NCBI RefSeq assembly: GCF_014207445.1
Contig: NZ_JACHEM010000016.1
Coordinates: 79,380 to 143,379 of the forward strand
Direction: 5' to 3'
Source of the DNA: Streptomyces candidus
Lineage (GTDB): Bacteria > Actinomycetota > Actinomycetes > Streptomycetales > Streptomycetaceae
DNA: 64,000 nucleotides
Shown here: piece by piece, positions 16,309 to 24,475 of the stretch
How the letters are laid out: each line of letters begins with the position of its first letter
Numbering within the stretch: the stretch's first letter is position 1
The notes under the pieces: generated by a model
What the model was told of the DNA's origin: nothing
The model's input: the letters and a program-made list of their open reading frames with translations, nothing else
Databases searched by the model: none
Translations under genes and position numbers: made by a program

Positions 16309-17420
16309 TCAACCTCCTGCACGCCCCCGTCCGGCCGTGCCAGCACCAGGGCCGCCGCGTCGTCACAGAGGCGGCCGCCGGTGTGGTGGCCGAGGCCGGT
16401 GAGGACCGCGTCCTTGACCGCCACCGGGTTCCTGCCAAGGCCCTGCTCGCCGAGGGCGCCGCCGAGGTCGAAGAACTCACGCCGGTCGTCGCGCGCCTCG
16501 GTCACCCCGTCGGTGACGAGGAGGAGGGAGGAGCCGGGAGCGAGGGTGCGCGAGACGGTGGGCAGGGGGTCGGTGAGGAAGTGGTCGAAGAGACCGAGCA
16601 GGACTCCGGACGGGAGCCGCAGCTCGTGGGCGCTGTCCCCGTCGACGTACCACGGCGGTACGTGGCCGCAGTTGACCAGCCGCAGCAGCCCGTCGGGCCC
16701 CGCCTGGACGATGAGGGCGGTCGCGAAACGCCGGTCGCCGGTGGCCTCCTGCCGCCGGGAGAGAGCGAGGTCCATCCAGTGGGCGATGGCCTCCGGGTTC
16801 TCTTCGCGGTACGCCGCCTCGCGGAAGGCGCCGAGCAGGGTGACGGTCGCGTCGACCGCGGCCAGCCCCTTACCGCTCACGTCGCCGAGGACCACACGCA
16901 GCCCGAACGGTGTCTCCAGCGCTTCGTAGAAGTCGCCGCCGACCCGGGCGTCGGACTCGGCCGCCTGGTAGAAGCCGGCCACCCGGTAGCCGCCGATCAG
17001 CGCCGGGATCGGCCGCAGCACCGCCTGCTGTACGCCGCCGGCCAGGGAGCGCATGTGCCGGATGCGTTCCTCGCCGCGCTCGCGCGCCACGGAGGCGATG
17101 GCGCCGGCCGTCGTGATGCCGGTCATGGCGACGAACCGGGTCAGCGAGCCCACGGCGCTGGACGTGGGGTCGAGCCATACGAACACCAGCTGCGTACCCC
17201 AGGCGAGGACGCCGGACGCGACGACGGTTCGCCAGCCGTGTGCGATCGCCACCAGAGGCGGCACCACGGCCAGGACGGGACTGAGCCTGATGTCGCTGCC
17301 CGTCGCGAACTCGACGACCACCGTGACCGCCCAGAGCAGCCAGGGCAGCAGCCGCAGCCGGGAGACGCGGGTGCTCTCGCCCGGCCCGCCGAGCAGCGGG
17401 CCGGAAAAGCGTGAAGGCAT
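16236..17420 (-). CDS. Membrane PP2C/SpoIIE-type serine phosphatase
   Basis: A 394-residue protein with three or four membrane helices (about 20-120, from LPWLLWAVTVVVEF) followed by a SpoIIE-like phosphatase domain (about 150-370): ESDARVGGDFYEAL, VVLGDVSGKGLAA, LLLVTDGVTEARDD and LCDDAAALVLARP, including the metal-binding aspartates. Such RsbU-type proteins dephosphorylate anti-sigma antagonists and so tune alternative sigma factors. No sensor domain is evident beyond the membrane part. ATG 17420 starts the conserved region. The last 25 or so residues (VDAVRDVVRDVRDTLHEARC) are translated from heptad array D and are probably not family sequence. Confidence 0.85.
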   Translation of the reverse strand: MPSRFSGPLLGGPGESTRVSRLRLLPWLLWAVTVVVEFATGSDIRLSPVLAVVPPLVAIAHGWRTVVASGVLAWGTQLVFVWLDPTSSAVGSLTRFVAMTGITTAGAIASVARERGEERIRHMRSLAGGVQQAVLRPIPALIGGYRVAGFYQAAESDARVGGDFYEALETPFGLRVVLGDVSGKGLAAVDATVTLLGAFREAAYREENPEAIAHWMDLALSRRQEATGDRRFATALIVQAGPDGLLRLVNCGHVPPWYVDGDSAHELRLPSGVLLGLFDHFLTDPLPTVSRTLAPGSSLLLVTDGVTEARDDRREFFDLGGALGEQGLGRNPVAVKDAVLTGLGHHTGGRLCDDAAALVLARPDGGVQEVDAVRDVVRDVRDTLHEARCTGREI

Positions 17421-17768
17421 GAGCGGAGCCTCTGAACAGGGGAGAACGGGCGGCGGACGGCAGGACAAGGTGCGGAGTCGGCGAGCAGGGAGGCGGGGGG
17501 GACGGACGGCAGTAGAGCGGCTGATACGGCTGATACCGCCGCGGCGGCTTCGTATGCGTTGTGAGTGCGCGGCGACGACGTCCGGCCCGCCCCGACCGCG
17601 CTGTCGGGGACCCATCCCATGGTGACCGTCCCGCCACCGCACGGAACGGGCCTTTGGTACTCGACAGAGGAGGTCTTTGGTACTCAGCCGCCTCGGTGCG
17701 AAGGCCCGGGCCCGCATGTCCCGGATTCGCTGCTACGAAGGAGCCCGGCCCCCGTACGAGGAGCAAGC
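17421..17768. other. Intergenic region between divergent phosphatase and LRR genes
   Basis: 348 bases without a supportable gene. TTTGGTACTC occurs twice in direct repeat (17653-17662 and 17676-17685), 23 bases apart, about 85-115 bases before the LRR start. These could be activator half-sites. No RNA gene seen. Confidence 0.5.
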
Positions 17769-18491
17769 GTGGACGACAACGTACTGAACCTGTGGCGGCA
17801 CGACCTGGGCACGGTCCCCGATGACGTGTGGGACCGGACCGGCCTGCGCACGCTGATCCTCGCCGACAACGGGCTCGCCACACTGTCCCCCAGGATCGGC
17901 CGACTGCGCTCTCTCATTACCCTGGACCTGGGCCACAACGCCCTCACCACCCTCCCCGACGCTCTGGGCGAACTCACCGGTCTCACCGACTGCCTCTACC
18001 TGCACGACAACCGGCTCACCCAACTCCCCGCCCCGCTGCGCAATCTGACACGCCTGCGCTATCTCAACACCGGAGAGAATCCGCTCGGCACGCTCCCCCA
18101 CTTCCTCGGATGCCTGTCGGCCCTCATGGAACTCCACGTCCAGTACGCCGACTTGACCGCGCTGCCGGACTCCGTCGGCCACCTGCACCACCTCCGCGAG
18201 CTCCGGCTGCGCGGCAACGCCCTCACCGCGCTCCCGGCCACCTTCTCGGCCCTGAGGGAGCTGCGTCACCTGGAGCTGCGCGAGAACGCGTTCACGGACG
18301 TCCCCGCGTCCCTGAGAGGGCTTCCCCTTCTCCGACAACTCGACATGCGCGGCAACCGTCTGACCCGACTTCCCCACTGGGTCGCCGACCTGCCCGCTCT
18401 GGAGCGCCTCGACCTGCGCTGGAACCCCCTCGCCTCGGCTCAGCCGCAGGTGGCCGAGCTGGAACGACGGGGTTGCGTCGTATGGGCGTAA
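17769..18491 (+). CDS. Leucine-rich repeat protein
   Basis: 240 residues made almost wholly of about nine 23-residue leucine-rich repeats of the LxxLxLxxNxLtxLPxxl type (LRTLILADNGLATLSPRIGR, LITLDLGHNALTTLPDALGE, LRYLNTGENPLGTLPHFLG, LRELRLRGNALTALPATFSA and so on). There is no signal peptide or membrane helix, so it is predicted to be a cytoplasmic protein-binding solenoid. GTG 17769 is preceded by GAGGAG at 17757-17762. Partner unknown; the divergent SpoIIE-type phosphatase is a candidate by position only. Confidence 0.82.
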   Translation: MDDNVLNLWRHDLGTVPDDVWDRTGLRTLILADNGLATLSPRIGRLRSLITLDLGHNALTTLPDALGELTGLTDCLYLHDNRLTQLPAPLRNLTRLRYLNTGENPLGTLPHFLGCLSALMELHVQYADLTALPDSVGHLHHLRELRLRGNALTALPATFSALRELRHLELRENAFTDVPASLRGLPLLRQLDMRGNRLTRLPHWVADLPALERLDLRWNPLASAQPQVAELERRGCVVWA

Positions 18492-18594
18492 CCGTGTAGC
18501 CGTGCACCGTGTGACCGCGTCTCGGGCGGGGTGGGGGGCGTAAGCCGTGCCGCGCGGGTCGACCGCCCTCATGTGGCGCGGCAGCGCTCTCGGT

Positions 18595-19362
18595 TCACAG
18601 CACGACGCGGAAGTGGGTCGTCAGGCGGTGGGCGTCGTCGAGGACGTGGTAGGCGATACCGGGTGGCTGGTCGCGGTCGGCCGCCCCCTCGCCCTCCCAG
18701 GGCATGCGCAGCGTCCAGGTCACGGCCGGGCCGACGAGGAGCGGCCGGCCCGCGAAGGTGGACGCGGCGGCGGTGTGTGCGTGGCCGGTGAGGACGGCGA
18801 CGATCTGGGGGTACGCGGCGAGCACGGCGGCCAGGTCCTCGGGGTGCTGGAGGCGAAAGGAGTCGGGCAGCGGGTGGTGGAGGCCGACGGGCGGCTGGTG
18901 GAAGGCGAGGAGTGCGGGGGTCTCGCGCGGCAGACCGCCGAGGGAGTCGGTGATCCAGCGCAGGGTCGCGGCGTCGAGGCGGCCCTCGTCGCGGCCGGGG
19001 ATGGTCGAGTCGCACATGAGGATCGCGGCACCGGCGATGCGATGAAGACGGTTGACGGGGGCGTTGGGGTCGGTGTCGGCGAGCCCGTCGCCGTCGGTGC
19101 CGACCGGCAGGCCTTTGCGGTAGGCCGCCCGTACGTCGTGGTTGCCGGGGCACGGCAGGACCGGGAAGGGGGCGTCGAGGATACGGGCCGCCTCCTCGTA
19201 TTCGGCCAGGTCGCCATGGTCGGCTATGTCGCCGGTGACCAGGACGGCGTCCACGGGACGCGGCAGCGCACGCAGGTGATTCATGACCCGCACGGCCCGT
19301 TCGGTGGCGCGCGGGCTGCCGTCCAGGTGGAGGTCACTGATCTGTGCGAGCACAGCGGTCAT
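18595..19362 (-). CDS. Metallophosphoesterase, CpdA-like
   Basis: A 255-residue calcineurin-like phosphoesterase. Metal ligands are visible in order: Asp10-x-His12 (QISDLHLDG), Asp45 (VTGDIADHGD), Asn74-His75-Asp76 (CPGNHD), His in LLAFHQPP, and GHAH. Spacing and length fit class III cyclic-nucleotide phosphodiesterases such as CpdA, but the substrate cannot be told from sequence; phospholipids or nucleotides are alternatives. Cytoplasmic, single gene, meeting the LRR gene end to end and divergent from the CGNR gene. Confidence 0.88.
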   Translation of the reverse strand: MTAVLAQISDLHLDGSPRATERAVRVMNHLRALPRPVDAVLVTGDIADHGDLAEYEEAARILDAPFPVLPCPGNHDVRAAYRKGLPVGTDGDGLADTDPNAPVNRLHRIAGAAILMCDSTIPGRDEGRLDAATLRWITDSLGGLPRETPALLAFHQPPVGLHHPLPDSFRLQHPEDLAAVLAAYPQIVAVLTGHAHTAAASTFAGRPLLVGPAVTWTLRMPWEGEGAADRDQPPGIAYHVLDDAHRLTTHFRVVL

Positions 19363-19480
19363 CTCTGCCTGCCTCCCTGCTTCCTAATGGAATATCTCCG
19401 TTGATCCGTTAGGGACCGTAGAGTACGCACAGCCACGCGATCAAGGGGTGTGGAGCTTTACGCCGACGCAAGGGGGTCCG

Positions 19481-20092
19481 ATGCAGAGGTACTTGGCGCT
19501 GGAGCTGGCCAGTACGATCCGTCACGACGGGAACGGCGGGGTGACCGACGACCTGGGCGATGTCGCGGGTACGGCGCGCTGGCTCGACGCCCAGGCGGAG
19601 CTGTTCGCGGGCAACGGTCTCCCGGCGGAGCACGCCGGACGTCTTCGGGTCGACGAGACCGCACGCGGCGAACTGGTCGCGCTCCGCCAGGCCGTACGGG
19701 CACTGTTCGCGCGGGCGGTGAGCCCCGGGCCGCCCAGCCCGGCCGACGCCGGCCGCCTGCTTCCCGTACGGCAAGCCCTGGACCGGCTCAACGCGGCAGC
19801 CGCACGCGAACCGACGGCCCCGCAACTGCGTTGGTCCAACGATGCGTTGCCTGTGACCCATCTCCTCCCGGCAGCGGACAACGATCCGCTCGTACGACTC
19901 ACCGCCGCCCTGGCGCGTGCCGCCATAGCCTTCCTCACCGGCCCCGAACGCGAACTCCTGCGCGCCTGCACCGCACCGCGCTGCGTGCGCTACTACGTCA
20001 AGCGCCACGGCCGCCAGGAGTGGTGCAAGCCCTCCTGCGGCAACCGCGCGCGGGTGGCCCGCCACTACCGCCGTCAACACGACGCCCAGTAG
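19481..20092 (+). CDS. ABATE/CGNR zinc-finger putative regulator
   Basis: A 203-residue protein with an N-terminal ABATE domain (ALELASTIRHDG ... DLGDVAGTARWLDAQAELF) and a C-terminal CGNR zinc finger (CTAPRCVRYYVKRHGRQEWCKPSCGNRARVARHYRR, about 164-199) with all four cysteines. The family is common in streptomycetes and is thought to bind DNA and possibly a ligand through ABATE. ATG 19481 is chosen over 19448 because AAGGGGG lies at 19470-19476 and homology begins at MQRYLALELA. Confidence 0.85.
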   Translation: MQRYLALELASTIRHDGNGGVTDDLGDVAGTARWLDAQAELFAGNGLPAEHAGRLRVDETARGELVALRQAVRALFARAVSPGPPSPADAGRLLPVRQALDRLNAAAAREPTAPQLRWSNDALPVTHLLPAADNDPLVRLTAALARAAIAFLTGPERELLRACTAPRCVRYYVKRHGRQEWCKPSCGNRARVARHYRRQHDAQ

Positions 20093-20110
20093 GACGAGTT
20101 GGCCCTGGGC

Positions 20111-20152
20111 CGCGGCCTGTCGGGCGCGGCCTGTCGGGCGCGGCCTGTCGGG
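20111..20152. repeat. Three perfect 14-bp tandem repeats
   Basis: CGCGGCCTGTCGGG is repeated three times (20111, 20125, 20139) just after the CGNR gene, in the convergent gap before cutA. The 14-bp period equals two heptads. Confidence 0.9.
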
Positions 20153-20261
20153 CGCGGCCGGGGAAGCGCCGGGCAGCACTGTCGGCTCGCGGTCGCCGGC
20201 CGGCCATCGCAGGCCGGCGCCCGTATGCCGCCAGCCCGCCTTCACGGGCCGGACGCCCGGT

Positions 20262-20618
20262 TCAGGACCCCGTCCCGCTGTCCGTCTGCGCCGACACCCA
20301 GTCCAGGTAGGCCGTACTGCCCGCCACCACCGGCACGGCGACGACCTCAGGGGTGTCGTAGTCGTGCCACTCCTCCAGGCGCGCGGTCAGTGCGGCCACC
20401 AGTTCTCCGCGCGTCTTGAGGTCGATTCGCCACTCCTGCGCGCGCTCGACCGCTCCCTCCCAACGGTAGACCGACGCCACCGGATACACCTGCGCACAGG
20501 CCGCCAGCCGTTCGTCGACCGCGCGGGCGGCGAGGGCGTGCGCCTTGCCCTCGGCGTCGGTGGTCGTGGTGACCACAGCGTAGGGGGCGGGGGCGGTCGC
20601 GGGTTCGTTGCTCGTCAT
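20262..20618 (-). CDS. cutA: CutA1 divalent-ion tolerance protein
   Basis: A 118-residue small trimeric CutA1 protein. Family features seen are AVVTTTTDAEGKAHALAARAVDERLAACAQVYPVASVYRWEGAVERAQEW, LKTRGELVAALTARLEEWHDYDTPEVVAVPVVAG and YLDWV. Linked in other bacteria to copper tolerance, but its biochemical role is unsettled. ATG 20618 matches the family start; an upstream in-frame ATG at 20657 would add unconserved residues. Confidence 0.93.
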   Translation of the reverse strand: MTSNEPATAPAPYAVVTTTTDAEGKAHALAARAVDERLAACAQVYPVASVYRWEGAVERAQEWRIDLKTRGELVAALTARLEEWHDYDTPEVVAVPVVAGSTAYLDWVSAQTDSGTGS

Positions 20619-20689
20619 GCGGCGAGGGTACGGACAAAAACAGGCGGCGCGGGGCACGGGCCGTGGGTACGTGCGGACGGTGGATCACG

Positions 20690-21245
20690 GTCAGGAGGGT
20701 CGGGAAGACATACGGGTTCGGGTGCGCCGTATGCGGGAGGACGACCTCCCGTCGGCGGAGCGGGCGTCGGTCCTCACGTTCCTGGCGGCGGCCGTACGGC
20801 CAGGAGAGTCAACGAGCCCGAACGGAGAACGCGTTCGGCGGCGGAGCCGGCGCAGTGGGTAGAGCGGATGCGCCACTTCCTCGCCACGGACCCGGACGGC
20901 TGCTGGGTAGCTGCTGGGTCGCCGATGCGGCAGAAGAAGAGGGTGAAGCCCGCGGCGCTGAGCGCGAAGGAGGTGGCGATCCTGGCGGCCGACGGGCAGG
21001 ACGGACCGCACGCAACGGCCCGAGTCGTGGGCTTCGCCGTTTCGCAGGACCGTGCCGCCGTGATCGAGTGGGCCTTCCGTACCGCAGGAGCCCGGCGCAT
21101 CGAACTCACCCACGCCGTCGAGAACGAGGAGTCGTGCCGGGTGGGCCACCGCTGCGGCTACCTCCCCGAGGGGGCCCTCCGCGCCTCCACCGCTTCGGCG
21201 ACGGCCGCCACCACGACGAGCACCTGCACGCCCGTCTGGCGACGG
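20690..21245 (+). pseudogene. Mosaic GNAT acetyltransferase pseudogene
   Basis: Several gene pieces are joined here. About 20700-20780 (frame of 20608) reads DIRVRVRRMREDDLPSAERA, the start of one GNAT family. The next frame reads SAAEPAQWVERMRHFLATDPDGCWVAA. Bases 20917-20982 are then an inverted copy, 65 of 66 identical, of DHA2 pump coding sequence. The GNAT reading resumes as ARVVGFAVSQDRA and jumps at about 21055 into a RimJ/RimL-like C-terminus, VIEWAFRTAGARRIELTHAVENEESCRVGHRCGYLPEGALR, with a final frameshift before RFGDGRHHDEHLHARLATD. No single frame makes an intact enzyme. Confidence 0.75.
20917..20982 (-). repeat. 66-bp inverted duplicate of DHA2 pump sequence
   Basis: The reverse complement of this segment equals 41990-42055 with one mismatch in 66. 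It corresponds to the conserved WIATSFALSAAGFTLFF(G/C)RIGD motif of the MFS pump. The true donor may be this copy or another DHA2 paralogue elsewhere in the genome. Confidence 0.9.
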
Positions 21246-21281
21246 ATCCGTCGGCGAACGGAAGTAGGGCCGGGCGGCGGT

Positions 21282-21653
21282 TCAGCCCCGGCTGGTGTCG
21301 ATGACGCAGAAGAGGTTGCCCTCGGTGTCGGCGAGGACGACGAAGTCGGGGTCCTCCGGGTAGGCGTCCCAGTCGACCCGTCGCGCCCCCAGCGACACCA
21401 GCCGCTCGAACTCGGCCGTCTGCGCGGCGGCATCGTCCGCGTAGAGGTCGAGGTGGACGCGCGGATGCTCCTGAAGCGGCGTACGACTGAGTCCCAGCGC
21501 CAACTGCACTCCTGAGGAGCCCTGTGGAGGTGTGAGGACCACCCAGTCGTCCTTCGTCTTCTCCCGCGGTACGTACCCCAGCGCGGCCGTCCAGAAGGCG
21601 GCGGCACGCGGTACGTCCGAGACGCCCATCACCACGGATCCGATACTCAGCAT
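21282..21653 (-). CDS. VOC (glyoxalase/dioxygenase superfamily) protein
   Basis: A 123-residue single vicinal-oxygen-chelate domain: MLSIGSVVMGVSDVPRAAAFWTAALGY, then VQLALGLSRT, RVHLDLYADD and VLADTEGNLFCVID. The typical metal ligands are partly in place (His in RVHLDL, Glu in DTEGN). The substrate cannot be told; such proteins range from glyoxalases to antibiotic-binding proteins. ATG 21653 starts the conserved first strand. Confidence 0.88.
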   Translation of the reverse strand: MLSIGSVVMGVSDVPRAAAFWTAALGYVPREKTKDDWVVLTPPQGSSGVQLALGLSRTPLQEHPRVHLDLYADDAAAQTAEFERLVSLGARRVDWDAYPEDPDFVVLADTEGNLFCVIDTSRG

Positions 21654-21761
21654 GCTGACGATCCTGCCCGATCGCGCGGCGGCAAACAGCGTCGGGACCC
21701 TGCAATCGCGGTCGGGTGTGTGCGACATCAGCGACGCCGGGCACGGCAGAAGTGCGGGGCG

Positions 21762-22598
21762 TCAGCGACGGCCGGCGCAACCACCGTGGGGAATGTCAGC
21801 GACGGCCAGTGCGGCCGCGTAGCCAGGCCGTACCGCCAGGTCCGTCAGCTGCCAGCCGGGTACCTGGCCGGGTTGGAGGCCCGCGCCGACGTAGGTGCCG
21901 TCGAGGGGAACGGCCAGACCGGTGCCCGTGCCCTTGAGGTAGGCCTCCTTGCGGCACCAGCAGCGGCCGAACGCGGCCAGCCGGGCGGCGTCGTCCGTGC
22001 GCAGTGCGTCGAGTTCGGCGCGCTCGCCCGGGTGCAGGACGGCGGAGATCTCGTCGGCCTGGCGGACGTCGGCGAGGAGTTCCACGTCGATGCCCACCGG
22101 AGTCGGTCCGAAGGCGAAGAGGACGAGGTCACCGCTGTGGGAGAGCGAGAAGTGGAGGCCGGAGCCGGGGGCGGAGGGGCGGCCATGCGGTTCCGGCCCG
22201 GGTCCGGTGCCGGAGTCCGGGTCCGGAACGGGGCAGAGGGGACAGGGTTCCCTGCCGATGACAACCGAGGACGGCTCCTGCCCGAGGTACGCGCCGAGCA
22301 GGCGGCGAAGGCCGACGTGGGCCGCTGCGTAGCGGTCCCGGTCCTCGGGCTTGCGGAACGCGGCGTGTCGCGCGCGTTCGGCGGCGTCGAGCAGCTCCCG
22401 GTCCCCTGCGGTGACCCCGTACCCGGAGATCGCCAACTGCCATACGGAAGCGCCTTGTTGCGGAAGGACGAGGCTACCTCCGCCGGCGGGGGGCCCGGGG
22501 CGAAGGGTGCGCGGCACGACGGCGGGCATCCCCGGCCCGGCGCTCCCGGAACCCCTCTCCCCCGGCACCGGAACATCTCGCGGCGGCACGGACGTCAT
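21762..22598 (-). CDS. 4'-phosphopantetheinyl transferase, Sfp type
   Basis: A 278-residue enzyme transferring phosphopantetheine from CoA to carrier proteins of polyketide, peptide or fatty-acid synthases. Diagnostic segments are LHFSLSHSGDLVLFAFGPTPVGIDVELLADVR (Mg-binding Asp and Glu) and FGRCWCRKEAYLKGTGTGL (WxxKEAxxK). About 25 residues of Pro/Gly-rich sequence are inserted before the core. ATG 22598 gives a normal N-terminus; 22646 is an alternative. No biosynthetic gene cluster is adjacent, so it probably serves clusters elsewhere. Confidence 0.9.
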   Translation of the reverse strand: MTSVPPRDVPVPGERGSGSAGPGMPAVVPRTLRPGPPAGGGSLVLPQQGASVWQLAISGYGVTAGDRELLDAAERARHAAFRKPEDRDRYAAAHVGLRRLLGAYLGQEPSSVVIGREPCPLCPVPDPDSGTGPGPEPHGRPSAPGSGLHFSLSHSGDLVLFAFGPTPVGIDVELLADVRQADEISAVLHPGERAELDALRTDDAARLAAFGRCWCRKEAYLKGTGTGLAVPLDGTYVGAGLQPGQVPGWQLTDLAVRPGYAAALAVADIPHGGCAGRR

Positions 22599-22738
22599 TC
22601 GGGGCCTCGCAGATCTCTCGGTCAGGATGCGAACGACGTGCAGCATCGCACGTCGGGGAGCGGCGTCGGACAGGGGACGGCACGTCCTTCACACGGGACA
22701 TCGAACGTGAGAGAGACGCCGCTGCGGTGAGGCGCCGT

Positions 22739-22857
22739 ACACGAGACGTCATATACGGGATGTCACATACGAGACATCGCGCATGAGACGTCGTACACAA
22801 GGCCGCGTGCGCCGTACAGGAGACCTCGTGCGGAGGACCTGGTGCAGAGGTCGCCAC
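22739..22857. repeat. Heptad micro-repeat array E with 14-bp super-repeat
   Basis: Seventeen 7-bp units alternate between an ACACGAG type and an ACGTCAT type. The best part is four 14-mers in a row from 22738: TACACGAGACGTCA, TATACGGGATGTCA, CATACGAGACATCG, CGCATGAGACGTCG. It lies between the CoA transferase stop and the phosphopantetheinyl transferase, both on the minus strand. Confidence 0.65.
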
Positions 22858-22872
22858 CGACGCACCAGGTCC

Positions 22873-24330
22873 TCACCGCCACACGGGGCTGTCCGTACCC
22901 CACCTGCTCACCGATCGGCTCCAAGCGCGCGGCGAGCCCTCGTACCGCACCGGCGACAGCGCATGGTCGAGCATTCCGTACGGTGAGAGGGAGGTCGTCA
23001 TCCAGCGTCGGGGGTCGTATCGGCCGTCGGCGGGCACGGTGGGCCGCAGACCGTGCATCAGCCAGGACGCGGTACCCGCCAGCGAGAACCGCAAGCTGCG
23101 CCCTCGGCTGTCGTACTGCCGCTCCGTCAGGGCGCGCAGTACCCCGCCTGCCACGAGGTAACCGGTGCTGTGATCCAGTGCCTGCGCGGGCAGCACGCCG
23201 GGCCGCCCGCCTGCGGTGCCGTCCATGTCCTGCCCCTCGCCCTCACCCTCGATCGAGGCGATGCCGGTACGTACCTGGACGAGGCTGTCGAAGCCGCGCC
23301 GCACCGCCCATGGTCCTTGCCAGCCCCAGGCGTTGAGCTGGGCGACGATCAGCCCGGGGTGGCGTTCCAGCAGCGTCTCCTGGGCGAGGCCCAGGCGGTC
23401 CAGGGCGCCGGGACGGTACGCGCACAGGACGACGTCGGCGGACGCCAGCAGCCCGTCGAAGACCTCGCGGTCGCCGGGCTCCCCGACGTCGAGCAGGGCG
23501 GAACGCTTGCCCATTCCCGTGTCGGTGTGGGTGTCGGCGTCCTCACGCAGCTGGGGCGGGTCCACGCGCAGTACGTCCGCGCCGAGCAGCGCGAGCGTCC
23601 GCGCGGCCAGCGGACCGGCGAGTACGCGGGTGAGGTCCAGGACCCGTACTCCTTCGGCCGGCAGCGAAGCGGGGGAGAGCCGTCGTTGCCCGGCAGCGCC
23701 GGCCCGGTGTGACTCGACGAGCGGCAGCGGCGGTCCGTCCGACGGGGCGGGGGACGGGGCCAGCGCGACGGCGAGCCCGCCCGCTTCGTACACCAGATCC
23801 TGTACATCGGATGCCGTACGCGTCGCGAGTTCGCCCGCCAGCATCTCGGCGAGGGCGTCGTCGTCGCGGGTTCCGTCGTCCGGGATGTCCAATGCGGCGA
23901 GCAGGCGGGCGCGATGGTGCGGGTAGTTGGCGTGCGTGCGCACCCAGCTGTCGGCGGTGCGCCAGAAGCCGGACAGGGGGGCGAAGTTCGCCGGGGCGCG
24001 CCCGTCGACGCGCAGCAGCCGTTCGCTGTGGAAGGCGGTGGCGACGGCTCCCTCCGATACGCGCACCGGGGGTACGTCCGCCGCGTCCACGACGTCGGCC
24101 GCGCCGCTTCGTACAGCCGAAAGCTCCGCCGCGGCCAGCGAGCAGGCGCCTACCGCCGTCCGGGCCAAGTCCCGGACAGGCAAACGGGCTCGGAGCACGT
24201 CGCCGGCGTCCTGCTCGTACGACACACGTGTCACGAGTTCGGGCCGACCGCCGAGGGCCGCCCATGCGTGAGCGGTCGCAGCGTCGCGACCGGTGCCGGA
24301 ATCCCCCGCGCTGCCGTACGTCGTCGCCAT
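22873..24330 (-). CDS. CaiB/BaiF class III CoA-transferase-like protein
   Basis: A 485-residue protein of the CoA-transferase family III. The first 230 residues resemble a degenerate first domain; the second holds EGVRVLDLTRVLAGPLAARTLALLGADVLRVDPP, GKRSALLDVGEPGDREVFDGLLASADVVLCAYRPGALDRLGL and LIVAQLNAWGWQGPWAVRRGFDSLVQVRTGIA, matching the CoA-binding core. The family moves CoA between carboxylic acids; the acid is unknown. ATG 24330 is chosen by coding bias; the frame is open to 24411. Confidence 0.82.
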   Translation of the reverse strand: MATTYGSAGDSGTGRDAATAHAWAALGGRPELVTRVSYEQDAGDVLRARLPVRDLARTAVGACSLAAAELSAVRSGAADVVDAADVPPVRVSEGAVATAFHSERLLRVDGRAPANFAPLSGFWRTADSWVRTHANYPHHRARLLAALDIPDDGTRDDDALAEMLAGELATRTASDVQDLVYEAGGLAVALAPSPAPSDGPPLPLVESHRAGAAGQRRLSPASLPAEGVRVLDLTRVLAGPLAARTLALLGADVLRVDPPQLREDADTHTDTGMGKRSALLDVGEPGDREVFDGLLASADVVLCAYRPGALDRLGLAQETLLERHPGLIVAQLNAWGWQGPWAVRRGFDSLVQVRTGIASIEGEGEGQDMDGTAGGRPGVLPAQALDHSTGYLVAGGVLRALTERQYDSRGRSLRFSLAGTASWLMHGLRPTVPADGRYDPRRWMTTSLSPYGMLDHALSPVRYEGSPRAWSRSVSRWGTDSPVWR

Positions 24331-24391
24331 CCGGCCAGCATGCCGCACCCGAACCACCGAAAGGGCGCTGTGATCCACTCCTCGGGATCTG

Positions 24392-24475
24392 CTGCGTGAA
24401 ATCTCCTGCATGAGACTTCACGCAGGAGATTTCATGTACGAGGTGCGATGTACGAGATGTCGTGTACGAGGTCCC
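24392..24475. repeat. Heptad micro-repeat array F
   Basis: Twelve 7-bp units, including ATGTACG twice, GTGTACG, AGATGTC and AGGTGCG, between two minus-strand genes. The array begins inside the end of the alpha/beta hydrolase gene and contains the hairpin at 24397-24434. Confidence 0.6.
24397..24434 (-). terminator. 13-bp perfect inverted repeat at the hydrolase gene end
   Basis: Arms TGAAATCTCCTGC (24397-24409) and GCAGGAGATTTCA (24422-24434) flank a 12-base loop and overlap the hydrolase stop at 24432. It could act as a terminator or RNA-stabilising hairpin for that gene; there is no T-run. It is built from heptad-array DNA. Confidence 0.5.

Noticed and set aside
20663..21304. Intact 213-residue gene
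   Set aside because: Its frame is Arg/Gly-rich and out of phase with GNAT homology except at the very end; the locus is a pseudogene mosaic.
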